In this document: positions 33,190-44,369 of the stretch, in pieces
Layout: each line of letters opens with the position of its first letter
Position numbering within the stretch: position 1 is the first letter of the stretch
Assembly (NCBI GenBank): GCA_011109175.1
Contig: RDEW01000030.1
Span: 180,094 to 244,093, forward strand
DNA length: 64,000 nt
Origin: Dicyema japonicum
Lineage: Eukaryota > Dicyemida > Rhombozoa > Dicyemidae
Reading direction: 5' to 3'
The notes under the pieces: generated by a model
Database searches by the model: none
Told to the model about the DNA's origin: nothing
Seen by the model: the letters and a program-made list of their open reading frames with translations, nothing else
Translations under genes and position numbers: made by a program

Positions 33190-33610
33190 TAAAATGTTTC
33201 TGAAGGCGTTCTTGGGAAACCTAAGAGACAAAAAATATCTGAGTGGTCTGGATGTCATGTACAAACAATTCATCGAGGCTACAATAGGATACACATGTGA
33301 TATCTTGGGATCTAACTTTTCTGCAACGAATTTGGACAAGATATGCAACATTCAAGTGAAGCCAGCAAACCTACTAAGGAATATTCCCGTGTGGAAATCT
33401 GCTAAAAACCCCGAAAATATGATAGAGGCGACTGGAGTAGTGCCCCTGCGATGGACTCGAGTATGTAGACCCCGTTCATATTGGAAATGCGCAGGAACGC
33501 AGTCGGAACACCGAGAAAAGATGCGGAAATCGTTGAAGGAGGCTGGGATCACCTGAATTTTGTTTATTCTGGATATGACGGTGGTTTTTTGGTTCAATAA
33601 TAATAATGTT
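33190..33610 (+). pseudogene. LINE-C (CR1/Jockey-like) C-terminal fragment
   Basis: A 120-codon open frame: FLKAFLGNLRDKKYLSGLDV, MYKQFIEATIGYTCDI, NLDKICNIQVKPANLLRNI, REKMRKSLKEAGIT. It ends with a gtggttttttggttcaataataataat tail. Parallel tails at 10262 and 21710. Confidence 0.7.
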
Positions 33611-34659
33611 GGAATTAAATTTAATCTGAAAGTTTTTTGGAACAGAAAAATTGTTAGTTGGTCGGACGGTTCTGATAATGAAGTATCTCAATTGCACGAA
33701 ATAACCTCATCTCGTTAAAACGCTTATTGGCGACTATTACTACATACAGATAAGACCTGAGGAGACAACAAGATCCTTATAAGAGACGTTAATCCTGGTG
33801 AGTCGTCGGCTCTTGAAGAACTCTTCCTTAAAGTTTCTCCAGAGAAATTGCATGTAACATCGTTCAGTAATTAATTGTGTGGTTCCCAGATTTCCATCAA
33901 GAAGACCTGCTCCATTTTGGAAGTCACCTTTAAGCTTCTGTTATCATTCACACATCAAGTTGACCTGGTTGCCTCAAGGATCCAAAGGAAGTGGAAATTC
34001 TTAAGTCTTTTTTCGCATTTTCCGATATCTACTCACACATCACTGATATGGAAAACGCTAATCGTCGCGCCAATCACGGATTAGTTCACAGATGCACGCG
34101 AGACTTGCTCAATTGGCCAAGTCTCCTGAACATCCGGTTAAGACGGAAGTCAGATTATATCTAAAACCTCACCCAGATACTGGAAGAAACCTTCCTTTCC
34201 GGGGTTAATAAATTAAATTCCCGACAAAACAATAAACATGTCATCAAAAATTATTAAATTTCAATTAATTTTAAGGTCTCCATTATGGCACACAGGTATT
34301 GAGCACGCAACGCGAGTTATCCCTCTGTTTGCGAATCCAATGTTCTGGAAGAGCCATCGAGTAATTCTAGGCTCCCCGTTCTCAAACAATAAATTACACA
34401 AACATTTAAAAAATCTTAATTTGGCTATAAATGTCTACTGAATGTAGGTTGTTCTCTTTATAGTGGACTAGGATTGTTACCACTTTTTTTGGGCATCCTT
34501 GTGTCACCTCTACGGTTAATTTACAGATGTTCCTAAATTAATTAGGTAGTTATCCTGGTTAATGGATAATTTGTCTGAACGTTAACTTGTCGATGTAGCT
34601 TTGGTGGGCCATGAAATCAGGAGGCATTGCTTTCGGATATACAGAAACGGTAAATTCAC
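33611..34659. other. mostly unassigned; LINE-A end at 34270-34390
   Basis: 34270-34390 read on the minus strand gives RWLFQNIGFANRG, the LINE-A terminus also found at 58485-58600 and 41371. Otherwise no gene recognised. Confidence 0.5.
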
Positions 34660-34870
34660 CAATGTCTGGTTTAATTTATTAATCCAGAATATTAAAGGAA
34701 GTTAACATCTAATTAAATGTATTCGCTCTTACAGTCGCAGAGACAGAGATCTTTCCAATATCACATACAACTCTATCCAGAACAAACGGAAAGGGAAGTA
34801 AACTTCCACTCCTTGAGTTTTAGGAAGCCCTCCAGTGAAATAGAGAAGAATAATTGATTTTTTTAGTTAA
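34660..34870 (-). mobile_element. diverged SINE2
   Basis: Complement of SINE2 3' half: aatttattaatccagaat, cgcagagacagagatc, ccttgagttttaggaagccctccagtgaaat. Lower identity than the 56-kb copy. Confidence 0.55.
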
Positions 34871-35690
34871 ATCCTACCAACAGGAAGGGTTTTTCAATAT
34901 AGCAAAAAGTAATCGTTATACCGTACGTAACGACTGAGAGACTTTTCCCAACTCCAACACCTGATGGGTTTTTGACTTTTGTTAATTATAGAATATTGAT
35001 TCAATAAATTATTTTATCATATTACAACAAAATCAAATATTATGGCCCAGAAGAAGAAAATGAAATTATTTTTATTTCAAATTTATTGCACCCACCAAAG
35101 CTACAGGATTTGAAACAGCGTTCGAAAATAATTTTGAATTTCATATCATAGAAGAATTCGCAATAGTTCTGATAGTAAAATGGGCTACAGTCTCTTATGA
35201 CATTATATAGTGTCCCTAGAGATTTTAATTCGATATTTACCGTTCAAATAAAATAAGTCTTCTGAGTGATGCAATGCTTATACACGTGAGAGTCTTTGCA
35301 ACCAGAAATTCCCATGGTTTTTGCATAAGGAGGTTTGGCATGTTTGAAGATTCAACCTTCTAAAAGACAGTTTTGGTCAGAGAATGAATCACATCTGTAG
35401 CATTTGATTCGGATACAACTACTAACTCAAAATGACCGCTACTTTGATTTAAAATAACAATCAAAATCATGTTTTATTAGATTAAATGACATAAAACATG
35501 TTATCTAGTGCATAAGTGCTAATCGATGAATTGATATTAGCCGTAGTCTATCACATCTGCCATTCTTGGTTAGTTTTTATAGAAAAGTAGATTTATCAAA
35601 AACCACTAATTGGGACGACTCAATGTTACGTCATGATATTTCCTAAAAATTACAAATCCAATGGTCAATCTCGATTTTTTAAGACTGATT
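34871..35690. other. no gene recognised
   Basis: AT-rich, no ORF over 60 codons with resemblance to a known family. Confidence 0.5.
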
Positions 35691-35694
35691 TATT

Positions 35695-36318
35695 TTATTA
35701 ACCCCGAAATCACGAGAAAGAGGATAAAAGTTATCGTCTAATTAAGTGATACCGGTGTCCATACCAGTCCTTTTCCTGCGGTTAGTTTTGGAGAAGGATT
35801 AATCTCTATAGCGTGGGAAGGTTTTTTCTCATATCTCGGGCAGGCGTCCATATATAAGTTTGATGTGCGGTCCGAGGGATGGTCAGGGACTTTGCCATCT
35901 TGAGGAACTCCCGGTGACGTTCTTTAAGATATTCCATGATTGGGGGAACGTTCAGTGTTTTTCGTAGTAACGAGGTGGATGTCTTTTTCTACGATCTCCT
36001 TTTCTAACACTCGTGATAAGGCGCAGATGATGGATACCGTAGGATGACGGGCAGTTTGGTGGTTTTGTTGTTTTTCAGAATAGGGTGTATCAGAGATTTC
36101 TTCCATATTGACGGAATCTTGTTCTCGTCTATTGAGAGGTTGAAATTTTGTGTTATTGGGGCCGTCGCGGAAGGACCGCAGAAGAATGGAGTGAAGTTAT
36201 TCATTTTCCTGATTACTGAGTGCATCATTGACAGGTCAAAGAAAGTCATGTTGGGACATTTATTCCTTCGACCATGACTTGAATGAACATCCAGGTCTTT
36301 TGAATATGGTTTATGACT
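35695..36318 (-). pseudogene. LINE-C reverse transcriptase fragment
   Basis: Minus-strand KIPSIWKKSLIHPILKNNKT and SRVLEKEIVEKDI are the RT entry (W..xxVxPIxK...SRVLEKxI) of CR1/Jockey elements. The left end carries ctttctcgtgatttcggggttaataaaataaa, the LINE-C/SINE2 tail. A closely related piece is at 45395-45600. The RT and the 5' half (37450-38700) are split by the 36320-37184 transposon and a LINE-A fragment. Confidence 0.7.
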
Positions 36319-36319
36319 A

Positions 36320-37184
36320 CACTCTATCCCATAAATGTTGACCCAATTCCCATAAATGATGACCCAATTCCAATAAATGATGACCCAATTGCAATAAATG
36401 ATGACCCAATTCCCATAAATGTTGACCCAATTGCCATAAATGATGACCCAATTCCCATAAATGATGTCCAAGTTATACTAATTAAATAATTTAGGAAAAA
36501 AGTATTTTATTCAATTAATCTGTTATTAATTCCATGTACCCTTTCCCAAATTTTCTGTACTCAATCTAACTTCGGACCTTTTCTTGAGTCTTTTTCTTGT
36601 GATGCAGGCCTCCTTTAAATTCCTTGAAATTTGAGACTTAGAAAGATTCACTGAAAGTTTTTCTTGAAGACCAACTTGTGTCAGCGAGTTGTCATTTCCA
36701 AAAATAGATCTCATTTCGACATTCAACATTTCCTTATTTTTCTTTTTCGGCCTACTGTCTTGTAAAGATCACCGAAAGTAGGATCCTCGAGTTCACAGCT
36801 TTCGATTTTTTGAATACACCTGTTCAAACTCTTTTTGCTGATCGAGGTGATCTCAATCAACTCTTCTTTTGTTTTAACTTTATAAAGTCTTTTAATTTGA
36901 TTAAATAGACTTTCGTTCATAAAAACCTTGCGACTTCTCATATCTGTATTAGTTGATACCATAATAGGGGAAATTAAAATATAGATTTACTCGTGTATTA
37001 TATATATAACTTGGACATCATTTACGGGAATTGGGTCAACATTTATGGCAATTGGGTCAACATTTATGGCAATTGGGTCATCATTTATGGCAATTGGGTC
37101 AACATTTATTGGAATTGGGTCATCATTTATTGGAATTGGGTCATCATTTATGGGAATTTGGGTCATCATTTATGGGATTGAGTG
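36320..37184. mobile_element. TA-flanked transposon with minisatellite inverted repeats
   Basis: Both ends begin cactcWatcccataaatg and are preceded or followed by TA (36318-36319, 37185-37186), the target duplication of Tc1/mariner-type elements. The left inverted repeat (36320-36477, 158 bp) and right one (37005-37184, 180 bp) are themselves tandem arrays of a ~21-base unit (variants of cccataaatgatgacccaatt), the right with one more unit. Both inner ends finish at tataacttggacatcattta. Between them lies a short transposase-like coding region on the minus strand. Confidence 0.85.
36526..36962 (-). CDS. transposase DNA-binding region (truncated)
   Basis: Two minus-strand frames, 36723-36962 and 36526-36729, read on from one another with a small overlap. 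They encode VFMNESLFNQIKRLYKVKTK, GRKRKIRKC, then NDNSLTQVGLQEKLSVNLSKSQISRNLKEA and CITRKRLKKRSEV. This looks like the paired helix-turn-helix region of an IS630/Tc1-type transposase (S.SQISRxLKE is its recognition helix). The DDE catalytic domain is absent, so the element is non-autonomous. Confidence 0.6.
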
Positions 37185-37254
37185 TAATATTCACGTAGTA
37201 CTTCATAATGTCATTGGGATTTGAAGATAATTTGTTCCCCTTGCTATGGAAACT

Positions 37255-37445
37255 TCCGGATCCTACTCCCCCTCTACACTCGAGTTTTTCGGACGTCTTG
37301 GAAACCGGATCACCTCATGCACTGGAGATCTCCGTGAACGCCGCTGGCTATTTGAGCGAATTTCGCTCGCAATTTTGAGAGGGAACAGCCACGCAGTGAG
37401 GGCGGCAACTACCTGACTTCTATTGTTTAATAAAAGTTTTATAAA
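37255..37445 (+). pseudogene. LINE-A extreme C-terminus
   Basis: EFFGRLGNRITSCTGDLRERRWLFERISLAILRGNSHAV is the terminal LINE-A block, intact over about 45 codons, followed by an AT-rich tail. Confidence 0.8.
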
Positions 37446-37449
37446 ACGA

Positions 37450-38700
37450 AAAAAAAAAGATAGCTCTCGATGTCTCATTAAATGTGGAGAGCACTTCTTG
37501 AGAGCAAGTGGAGGAAGTGTTGTTAATAGCTTTTCTGAGCACGGCTTCCCAACTTTCTTTGTTGTGTTTTGTAATATTACGCCTGACTTCTTTATTCAGT
37601 TTTGATTTCCTTTCAGTTACGTCCACTGATTGTCTTTCGAATTTCTTCAGTTTATTTCTCGCTTGGATTAGAGCTCGCGTTTCAGCATCAATTGGGTGTG
37701 ATGGACGTTGAGGACGACCCATCGGAATGTATCTTTTTCGAGCTCGGAATATAATCTCGTTAAAGTATTTGACAGCAGCCTCGATAGATCCGAAGTCCTC
37801 TATCCGGAAGGCCTGAAGGTTTAGCTAGATAAATATGTGAAAGCGGGTCATATTGCCTTTGAGAAGTTAATATTGGTTCTTGGAGTGTTCATTAACTTAT
37901 GTTTTTGTGGAATCCCCATGAAGATCGGGTTATGGTCAGTATGCAAGTCGTATATAACATCCCATGAAATAACAGCCGCAAGAAAAGGAACGACAAAGAA
38001 GTGTCGGGTGAAGTAGGTGAGTCGCCTCGACGGGAAGGGGCCCTTGTGTGTTTGCTTATTAAAATGATCAGGTTGTCAAAACTTTCAGATATGAGGGCTC
38101 TCCGTTGATCCAGTTGTTGGTCAGCATACTATTGAGAACTCTTAGTATTTAAGTAACCGCCAATTAGCGTGTTTTCCAACCTGGTGAATCGCTTGAGTTC
38201 GGGGCTGTAGCCGCTGGGGCATGACGGTGGAGGGATTATTTACATATTGATAACTGTCAATCGGAGAGAGGTAGGCAGGTTCGTTCGGAATATTTCTGGC
38301 CATTATATGCTTCCTGATTAGCGTAATCAGGCCTCCTCCCTTTTCATCACCTCTGTTTCGTCCGAAAACGGAATATCCCGGAAAGTTGGGGGTTGATCGC
38401 CGTGGATTAAGTTTCGTCTCTTGGAAAAGAGCTATATCCACTAAGTTTTTTGTTAATGAGAAAGCGTTGAGTTCGGCAATTTTTGTTCGGATACCATTGA
38501 TGTCAATTTGTAATTGACTATGTCTGGTCCAGGATTTTCCTCGACATCTCCACAGGAAAGGAGTAGGATTCGACACCATCCGCACGTCCATAGTTTCGGG
38601 AGTTTGCGACTCTTTTCCAACACTTCAAGCGAGCGATGCCACCATGTAGGCGAGACACACGGCATGAAAAAATAAGACTGATCGACAAGACCACGTGGTT
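37450..38700 (-). pseudogene. LINE-C 5' half: 2A peptide, APE endonuclease, linker
   Basis: On the minus strand an ATG at 38665 opens a 5' ORF ending in ILLLSCGDVEENPGPD (38570-38522), a match to the 2A consensus D(V/I)ExNPGP. About 10 bases later and one frame over comes QIDINGIRTKIAELN, DIALFQETKLNPR, FPGYSVFGRNRGDEKGGGLI, the start of an APE endonuclease (E of QETK present). Further on, 37420-37722 encodes the usual basic linker (ARNKLKKFERQS, SKLNKEVRRNITK). Frameshifts and a gap at 37730-38140 make it inactive. 2A-bearing CR1-type elements are known in several invertebrates. Confidence 0.8.
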
Positions 38701-40007
38701 TTGTCTAAGTTTTCAAGTTTTCAAGTTAACGAGAAAAACGTTAGACTAATAAAATATTTTTTATATAATGAAATTATTGTCAGCAACATAGAATCATATT
38801 AACTATTAACCACGTGCGGCTTTAGACAGATGATCAGCATAGTTTTTTTTCAGCTTTGAATCTCGATCCTTTATATCCCCGAAATTTCCTTCCCTGTTCA
38901 AAACTTCGCGGTTCTGATGTCGTTTGAGTCAGTTGCATTGTCTATGCTTGCGAGAAGGTGAAAGAAATGGGTTTCATCCATAGGAATTAGACGTTTCGTT
39001 TGTGGAAAATTGTAAATGAATACTATTTTGAACAACTTCCCTAAGATCAAAATTTATAATTCTTATTTTGCATTGGAATCGTTAGCCGTCCCCTTTCTAA
39101 TGTTTTCATTTGTGGAAGTGACTCCGTTCCATTATTTGTTTTCAAATTACTTGCTAGTAAAACAGGATAACTAACTTTATTATTTTTTAATTTAACCACA
39201 AAAATACATTTTTTCAAAAATTCTAGTTTATGTTTTTTATTTTTATTATACTCTTCATTTAGACTTATGACTCAGTGTCATAATTGCTGGACACAATTCA
39301 GATATTTCCAATCTCGCCACTATCCATTCAGGCTGAAGGTTCCACGCATCTAGGATACTTCCTGGCTTTACGAGTGACGCCGCTATCACTGATATCTCAC
39401 TGCGAGACGAGATTTTCTACAGGGACTCACACGCAACCGAAAAAAACTAAGAACATACCTTTTCCCCCTTTCAACTATTAGTTAGTAAACTGCTTAAAAG
39501 AACTTGGGGGATCATTGTCAGAAGTTGCATGTATAGGAAGATAATTAATATGATTCTATGTAATAATAGTTTAGTTTTATATCAATCAGGTACTACTCGT
39601 TTAAAATCATCTGAGGCAGAATTCTGTCAAAAAGTCAAGAGACCATTTGCCTACAAAGTGCTCCTTGATTTTAAAAATGTAGAATAAAATATTCATGATT
39701 TTGACAAATTTCATGTAAGAATTGTTAGCAGTAGTTTCCAAAATTTTCAGAAAATTAACTTTAAAGGATATTAAAATCGATAAAATTGATTTTTAATTTA
39801 AAAATTTTAAGAATTTTTTAAAATCTCATCGACAAATGGAAATTATTTTAACAATATTCCTCAAAATATTAACTTTGAATAAAATTGAAGAAAAAAACTA
39901 AGATTTAAGTTTCATACCATCAACACTTCGTTGTTTGAGTGGTTGAACCTCCCTAATAATGTCTTTGTATTGTCGTATTCTCTGTCTCTCTACTTTTTAA
40001 TGAAAAA
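38701..40007. other. unassigned; diverged SINE1 trace at 39335-39450
   Basis: 39335-39450 keeps aaggttccacgcatctagga, tacgagtgacgccg, cactgcgagac and gggactcacacgca of SINE1 (plus strand). Nothing else recognised. Confidence 0.5.
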
Positions 40008-40350
40008 AAACTAACAGGACTGATAATTGAAAGTACTGTAAAAGCGAACCCCTATGTATTCATACGCTTACGGAAAACGTGGAAGTGCTCTTAACTAAGT
40101 AACTATTGAGGAAGAACTAATAAAACTAACAGACTGATAGTCGAGAGTACTGTAAAAGAGAAACCATAAGTATTCATACGCTTACGGAAAATGTGGAAGT
40201 GCTCTTAACTAAGTGACTATTGAGGAAGAACTAATAAAACTAACAGAACTGATAGTCGAGAGTACTGTAAAAGAGAAACCATAAGTATTCATACGCTACG
40301 GAAAATGTGGAAGTGCTCTTAACTAAGTGACTATTGAGGAAGAACTAATA
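40008..40350. repeat. three tandem copies of a ~114-bp unit
   Basis: Each unit contains agtactgtaaaag, tattcatacgct, acggaaaaYgtggaagtgct, cttaactaag and attgaggaagaactaata. Copies two and three are nearly identical, copy one differs at about 10 sites. No open frame persists through all three. Function unknown. Confidence 0.92.
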
Positions 40351-40514
40351 ATTTTGAAATTTGACATTAAATATTGATGAAATTGAGTTTAAAATGTACT
40401 AGCCTGACAGATAATAACGCTATTGTGTAAAAAAGTATATTTCTCAATTTGTATCTTAGTAGCAGAAAAAAATCCATATCGCAATAAAATCAAATTTTTA
40501 AATTTTTGACTAAA

Positions 40515-41288
40515 ATGGAACGTGACCAGAACATAAACGATCATCTGGCTCAGATCAGAGCTAAAATAATCCGCCAAGTTTATATTTCATAGAACCATTT
40601 ACCGAAAGTATAGAAACTACTGAATGCAAAGAATCGAATTCATGAGGACAACTATAGATCTTCATCTGCTGAAGGAAGTGACTTTTTGTTGGGACATCAC
40701 GAAGACAGTTCTGGCAGTGACTATCACTAAAGTTAAATTTAGGATTCAGAAAACACGACAGATTTCAGCTTCACAGAGAACTCACGAAGCGGCAAAATTA
40801 CATAAATCGTCTAAAAAAGGTATTTTATTTTCTAACTTAAAGCAACTTGAAAATCTTGAGAACCCTTTAACATACGATGACCCATACATTCATCCTGATG
40901 GTGGATTCTACCCAAAACCACCACCCTGTAACTATGATGCTGGCAGCTGCTGTCAAAACTATTGTCCTCAACCTCCATGCTTCGGGACAAATCCGTTAGA
41001 CCTCTGTCAACCTAACTGTACTCCGAACTGTTTGGTGAATTACGGAGACTTCTCTGCGGGCAGAGCATTTAAGAAATCAGGTATAATAAAAAATGAATCG
41101 AGATTATTATGAAATGATGGTTATGCAGAATGCCCAGGTAAATCAAATGGTTATGCAAAAATGATGATTGGTACGATTAATAATTCATGTCAAAAAGTAA
41201 TGATTAGTTGATATTGCAGAATCAATGTGACGACAAATGCTGTGGCCACACAACTCATATATTTGATCGGCCAGAAAGTAAAAAATAG
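40515..41288 (+). CDS. unrecognised cysteine-rich protein with basic helix
   Basis: I do not recognise this family. Six GT-AG introns (40578-40592, 15 nt; 40608-40631, 24; 40717-40742, 26; 40820-40842, 23; 41081-41128, 48; 41197-41219, 23) yield one uninterrupted 204-residue frame. Segments: a charged N-terminus (MERDQNINDHLAQIRAKII), a serine/acid stretch (YRSSSAEGSDF), a basic helix likely to coil (FQLHRELTKRQNYINRLKK), then QLENLENPLTYDDPYIHPDG and a Cys/Pro-rich half with CNYDAGSCCQNYCPQPPC, LCQPNCTPNC and QCDDKCCGHTTH. No signal peptide or membrane segment. All intron removals preserve phase, which argues that it is real. The 15-nt first intron is the weakest part. Confidence 0.65.
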
Positions 41289-41370
41289 TTAATCATATTT
41301 ATTGTCTTTAAAATTAAAAAAATTAAACTTTTAGTTTTTTTGAACATTAAAATAAAAATATAGTTGTGAC

Positions 41371-41870
41371 AAGGTCTCCATTATGGCTTCAGTCATTTAG
41401 CACGCAACGAGAGTTACCCTTCATGATGACGAGGCAAACTTATAGTTATCTTCATAAGTCATGTTGAAAGGGTTATCTAGTCGATCTAGGTAGCTGTGGG
41501 AACGTCCGCTTTGGTAGTTGCCTTCCTGTTATCCACCGGTTTCCGTCACTTTGCCATCAATGATCCAATGGCATGTAGGAAAGAAAACGATTTAGGTTCT
41601 AGAATATCCGAGGCTTTAGCTGTCACGTGCGTGAAAACAGAATGTTCTCCTATGGTCAAGTATTTTTTAAGAGGAGCCGATTCTGAGTGACTGGCTGTTA
41701 TCATAAGGTTAGAAAGGGAGAAACCATCTATACAAGTGGTGTGCCAGGCAAGGTATTTACCACCCTTCCATGGGAGAAGAGTTGTGTCAGGTCTTTCATT
41801 CATGCTGTTCATTCAGCGGGGCTCCAGTCGTACTGGATATCCAAGGCTTCGAGCTTTTCCGCAATTCCCA
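41371..41870 (-). pseudogene. LINE-A C-terminal fragment (variant subfamily)
   Basis: Minus-strand RPDTTLLPWKGGKYLAWHTT, CIDGFSLSNLM, APLKKYLTIGEHSVF, AIGSLMAK and the terminal tgagcacgcaac... block. It has TLLPWKGGKYLAW rather than the VFPF form of the other copies, pointing to a second LINE-A subfamily. Confidence 0.75.
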
Positions 41871-42269
41871 TTAATCGTCTCATGCTTCTTGCTCCTTCCG
41901 GCACTCTGTTGACTTTAAAATTTTCCTTTTTTGTAGTGAAAAAAATTGATCGTCAGAAACTCCAGATTCTATATATTTTTTATTCCACATAAATACTACT
42001 GCAACAATTTTCAAATCTGTTCAGCTGCGAATGAGTTTCTCCTGCTATCTTTATAATTCACATGTACACCAATATTGACATCATAATGCCGATAAATTGT
42101 TCCGTAGTTTATTTTGATAGATTACTTCGAGCCACTTTGCTTAGCTTATTCTTCTGGAATAAGTGACTGAAACTCCATGACGACTGAGATCCTCAGTCAG
42201 CTATGTTTTTCATAGTGAAGAGGAATATACTAAGTAAGCGTTGATGATTGATAGGCATTAACCAAAATG

Positions 42270-42320
42270 TCCCCTGTAGTATAGTGGTCAGTAGACCGCG
42301 TTGTTCCCAGCGGGGGAGTT
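42270..42320 (+). other. tRNA-like 5' fragment
   Basis: gtcccctgtagtatagtggtcag resembles a tRNA D-arm with A box, followed by a possible anticodon stem ending gcgggggag, but no T arm follows. Truncated tRNA pseudogene or SINE head. Confidence 0.4.
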
Positions 42321-42479
42321 TATTTTGTTGATCATAAAAACATTTTAAAATTATGGTGTTCAAAGCATTCTTCTTTTTGCTTGGTATTTACTTTATCAGT
42401 ATAGTTATCCTCTCACGTGTTGTGTGACGTAGTCGGCTTAATTTTTCCCTCATATATTATATTGACAGTTCATTCTGAC

Positions 42480-43150
42480 AGCCCAAATGCTGACTCTGTC
42501 AAGGGGAGGGGAACCTTAAGAAATATTTGTTTTATTGGAAATCGTTTGGAATTAATTTTACTTTTGTGAGCCTCAGGCTGTTTTCCCTGACAATAGTAAT
42601 TGAGATACACTCTCGAAGTCATCCAGTCTCGCGTAGATCCTTGGTCACACTTTGGATCACTGAGCCGATCTGACGAACTAGGTCGTCCCCTTGTGGGCAA
42701 AGCATTCCTGACGTCTCAACAGCGAAAAGGTCAAACAAATGATTTTTCAAAATGTTTCAGTACTTCTCTTCTGATTCTTGAATTGATTGGGATCCAAAAC
42801 AGTGGTGGACAGCAGAGGAAAGTCATTTTGAGACAGACATGGTGGGGGAAACGACTCGCGCTAAACTTGCATGATAAGGGATGGTAACCATAGGGATCGA
42901 TCCAACGTCCACAACGACATTTTCCTTCAGCACATAGTTTAAGGCCAAGACGGATAGAGCTTACTCCATCATCATCCAACGGGTTGTCAATTTCAGCACA
43001 TGGGTAAACAAGCTGCTGACTGGTAGCTAGTTGTTTTGAGGGATGCAAGTCTTTTTGTATCCCCAGTGCTCTCAAGGAAAACCTTCTTCTCAAAAATACG
43101 TCTTGAATACGTTTTTCATTAGCACGGCCCTCCGAAACATTAAGATAAAA
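42480..43150 (-). pseudogene. LINE-A C-terminal region
   Basis: Minus-strand EIDNPLDDDGVSSIRLGLKLC, knuckle CRCGRWIDPYGYHPLSC, FPHHVCLKMT and, near 42600, the RETG...ISITIVRENSLR terminal block also present at 53540-53620. Frameshifts throughout the endonuclease-like part. Confidence 0.72.
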
Positions 43151-43449
43151 GTTCTTCCATAAGTTCACAACTCCCGATGTTTAAACGTCTACGACTATTT
43201 CCACTGACTTGTGTTAACTGGCTTATACGTCTAGTTTTTGTTGATGTTTTGGTTGACCGGAATATTATTTTTTGAAATCCAGCATTTTTAAAATTATTGA
43301 TATTCATAACATCATTCACGACATTAATCCTCATAGGTTTCATTCGCGACTACAAGGCCTACTTTAATAGTAAAATCCTCCACCTTAATCGTGAAAGAGA
43401 CATTTAAAGACATTAAGACGTCAAAAAGAACTACCTTAATTAAATAAAG

Positions 43450-43800
43450 AACAAGTACGTTGATTTCTAAAGTCAGAAATGAAACATGGACTGCCAACCA
43501 TACCAGCGATGACACTAGTTCTCGCATATGCTGAAGACATAATCGTCATATCAAAGGACAATTGTGTTGAGACAGCCTCTGGTCGACTCCAAGACTTACT
43601 AGACTGTCTGAGAATTTAATTTTAAAAAAATTACTATCGACAAGCTCTGAAAAGTCCTCCACAACTTTATTTACTTCCGATAAATATTATTCGGGTTACT
43701 TTTAGATGTCCTTCTGAATGGAATAAGCGCCAAAATGATACCCTCGAAGCACCGGTGTGTTCCGAGTGTATAGGAAGTGTATTGGTCGTGAGAGGGACAT
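43450..43800 (+). pseudogene. reverse transcriptase palm fragment
   Basis: PTIPAMTLVLAYAEDIIVIS then GRLQDLLDCLRI resembles the YADD palm (here YAED) and following helix of Jockey/CR1-type RT. Decays within 100 codons. Confidence 0.5.
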
Positions 43801-43834
43801 CAAGAAAAGTAGAGAAGGCTAAAAAGAGAAGCTG

Positions 43835-43886
43835 AAAAAATCACCTAGTGGGGGGTGCTTCCTCCCTAACATAGCGGTGATTTTTT
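43835..43886. other. 11-bp perfect hairpin
   Basis: aaaaaatcacc (43835-43845) pairs with ggtgatttttt (43876-43886) around a 30-base loop containing a G-run and a complementary cctccc. It could be a small-RNA precursor, a transposon end or chance; function unknown. Confidence 0.55.
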
Positions 43887-43997
43887 GTTTTTAAGTAAAA
43901 AATTATCTAGTTGTACTAATTCACTTTTGAAAAGTTTAAGGTGCTCCCTCCTTTTCGAATCTTTAGCGGTACTAGCTGCAAAACACGCGCAACGATG

Positions 43998-44310
43998 ACT
44001 TGAGCAGATACGCGTTAAAGAAACTCACCGCGCACGTTGAATTAAAAGCAAGGCACGTTTCTTGGCTCCGCGGCATGGTAATTACGTCAACCGAATATCA
44101 CTTCTATCATGTCAGACAGGTTCCAGAAAGCATGTAAACCCGGAAAAATAATGAACTTGAGCAGATACGCGTTAAAGAAACTCACCGCGCACGTTAAATT
44201 AAAAGCAAGGCACGTTTCTTGGCTCCACGGCATGGTAATTACGTCAACCGAATATCACTTCTATCATGTCAGACAGGTTCCAGAAAGCATGTAAACCCGG
44301 AAAAAATAAT
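43998..44310. repeat. direct tandem duplication, 157-bp unit
   Basis: Two near-identical copies beginning acttgagcagatacgcgtta and ending gcatgtaaacccggaaaaa. GC content is higher than the surroundings. Only a few differences (gttgaatt/gttaaatt, ccgcgg/ccacgg). An ORF of 61 codons crosses the junction but has no family resemblance. It lies 60 bases from the tRNA-Gln gene. Confidence 0.92.
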
Positions 44311-44369
44311 TAATAACAGACCTTCAGAACTTATTTGGAGTTTGTCTCATAATCTCAATTAAAAAATGC

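Noticed and set aside
36320-37184. CRISPR-like array because of regularly repeated 21-mers
   Set aside because: Units are contiguous without unique spacers, occur as two inverted arrays and sit at the ends of a TA-flanked element in a eukaryotic genome.
40008-40350. Spliced-leader RNA cluster
   Set aside because: Units lack a convincing Sm-binding site and a donor site in a stable 5' stem, so tandem arrangement alone is not enough.
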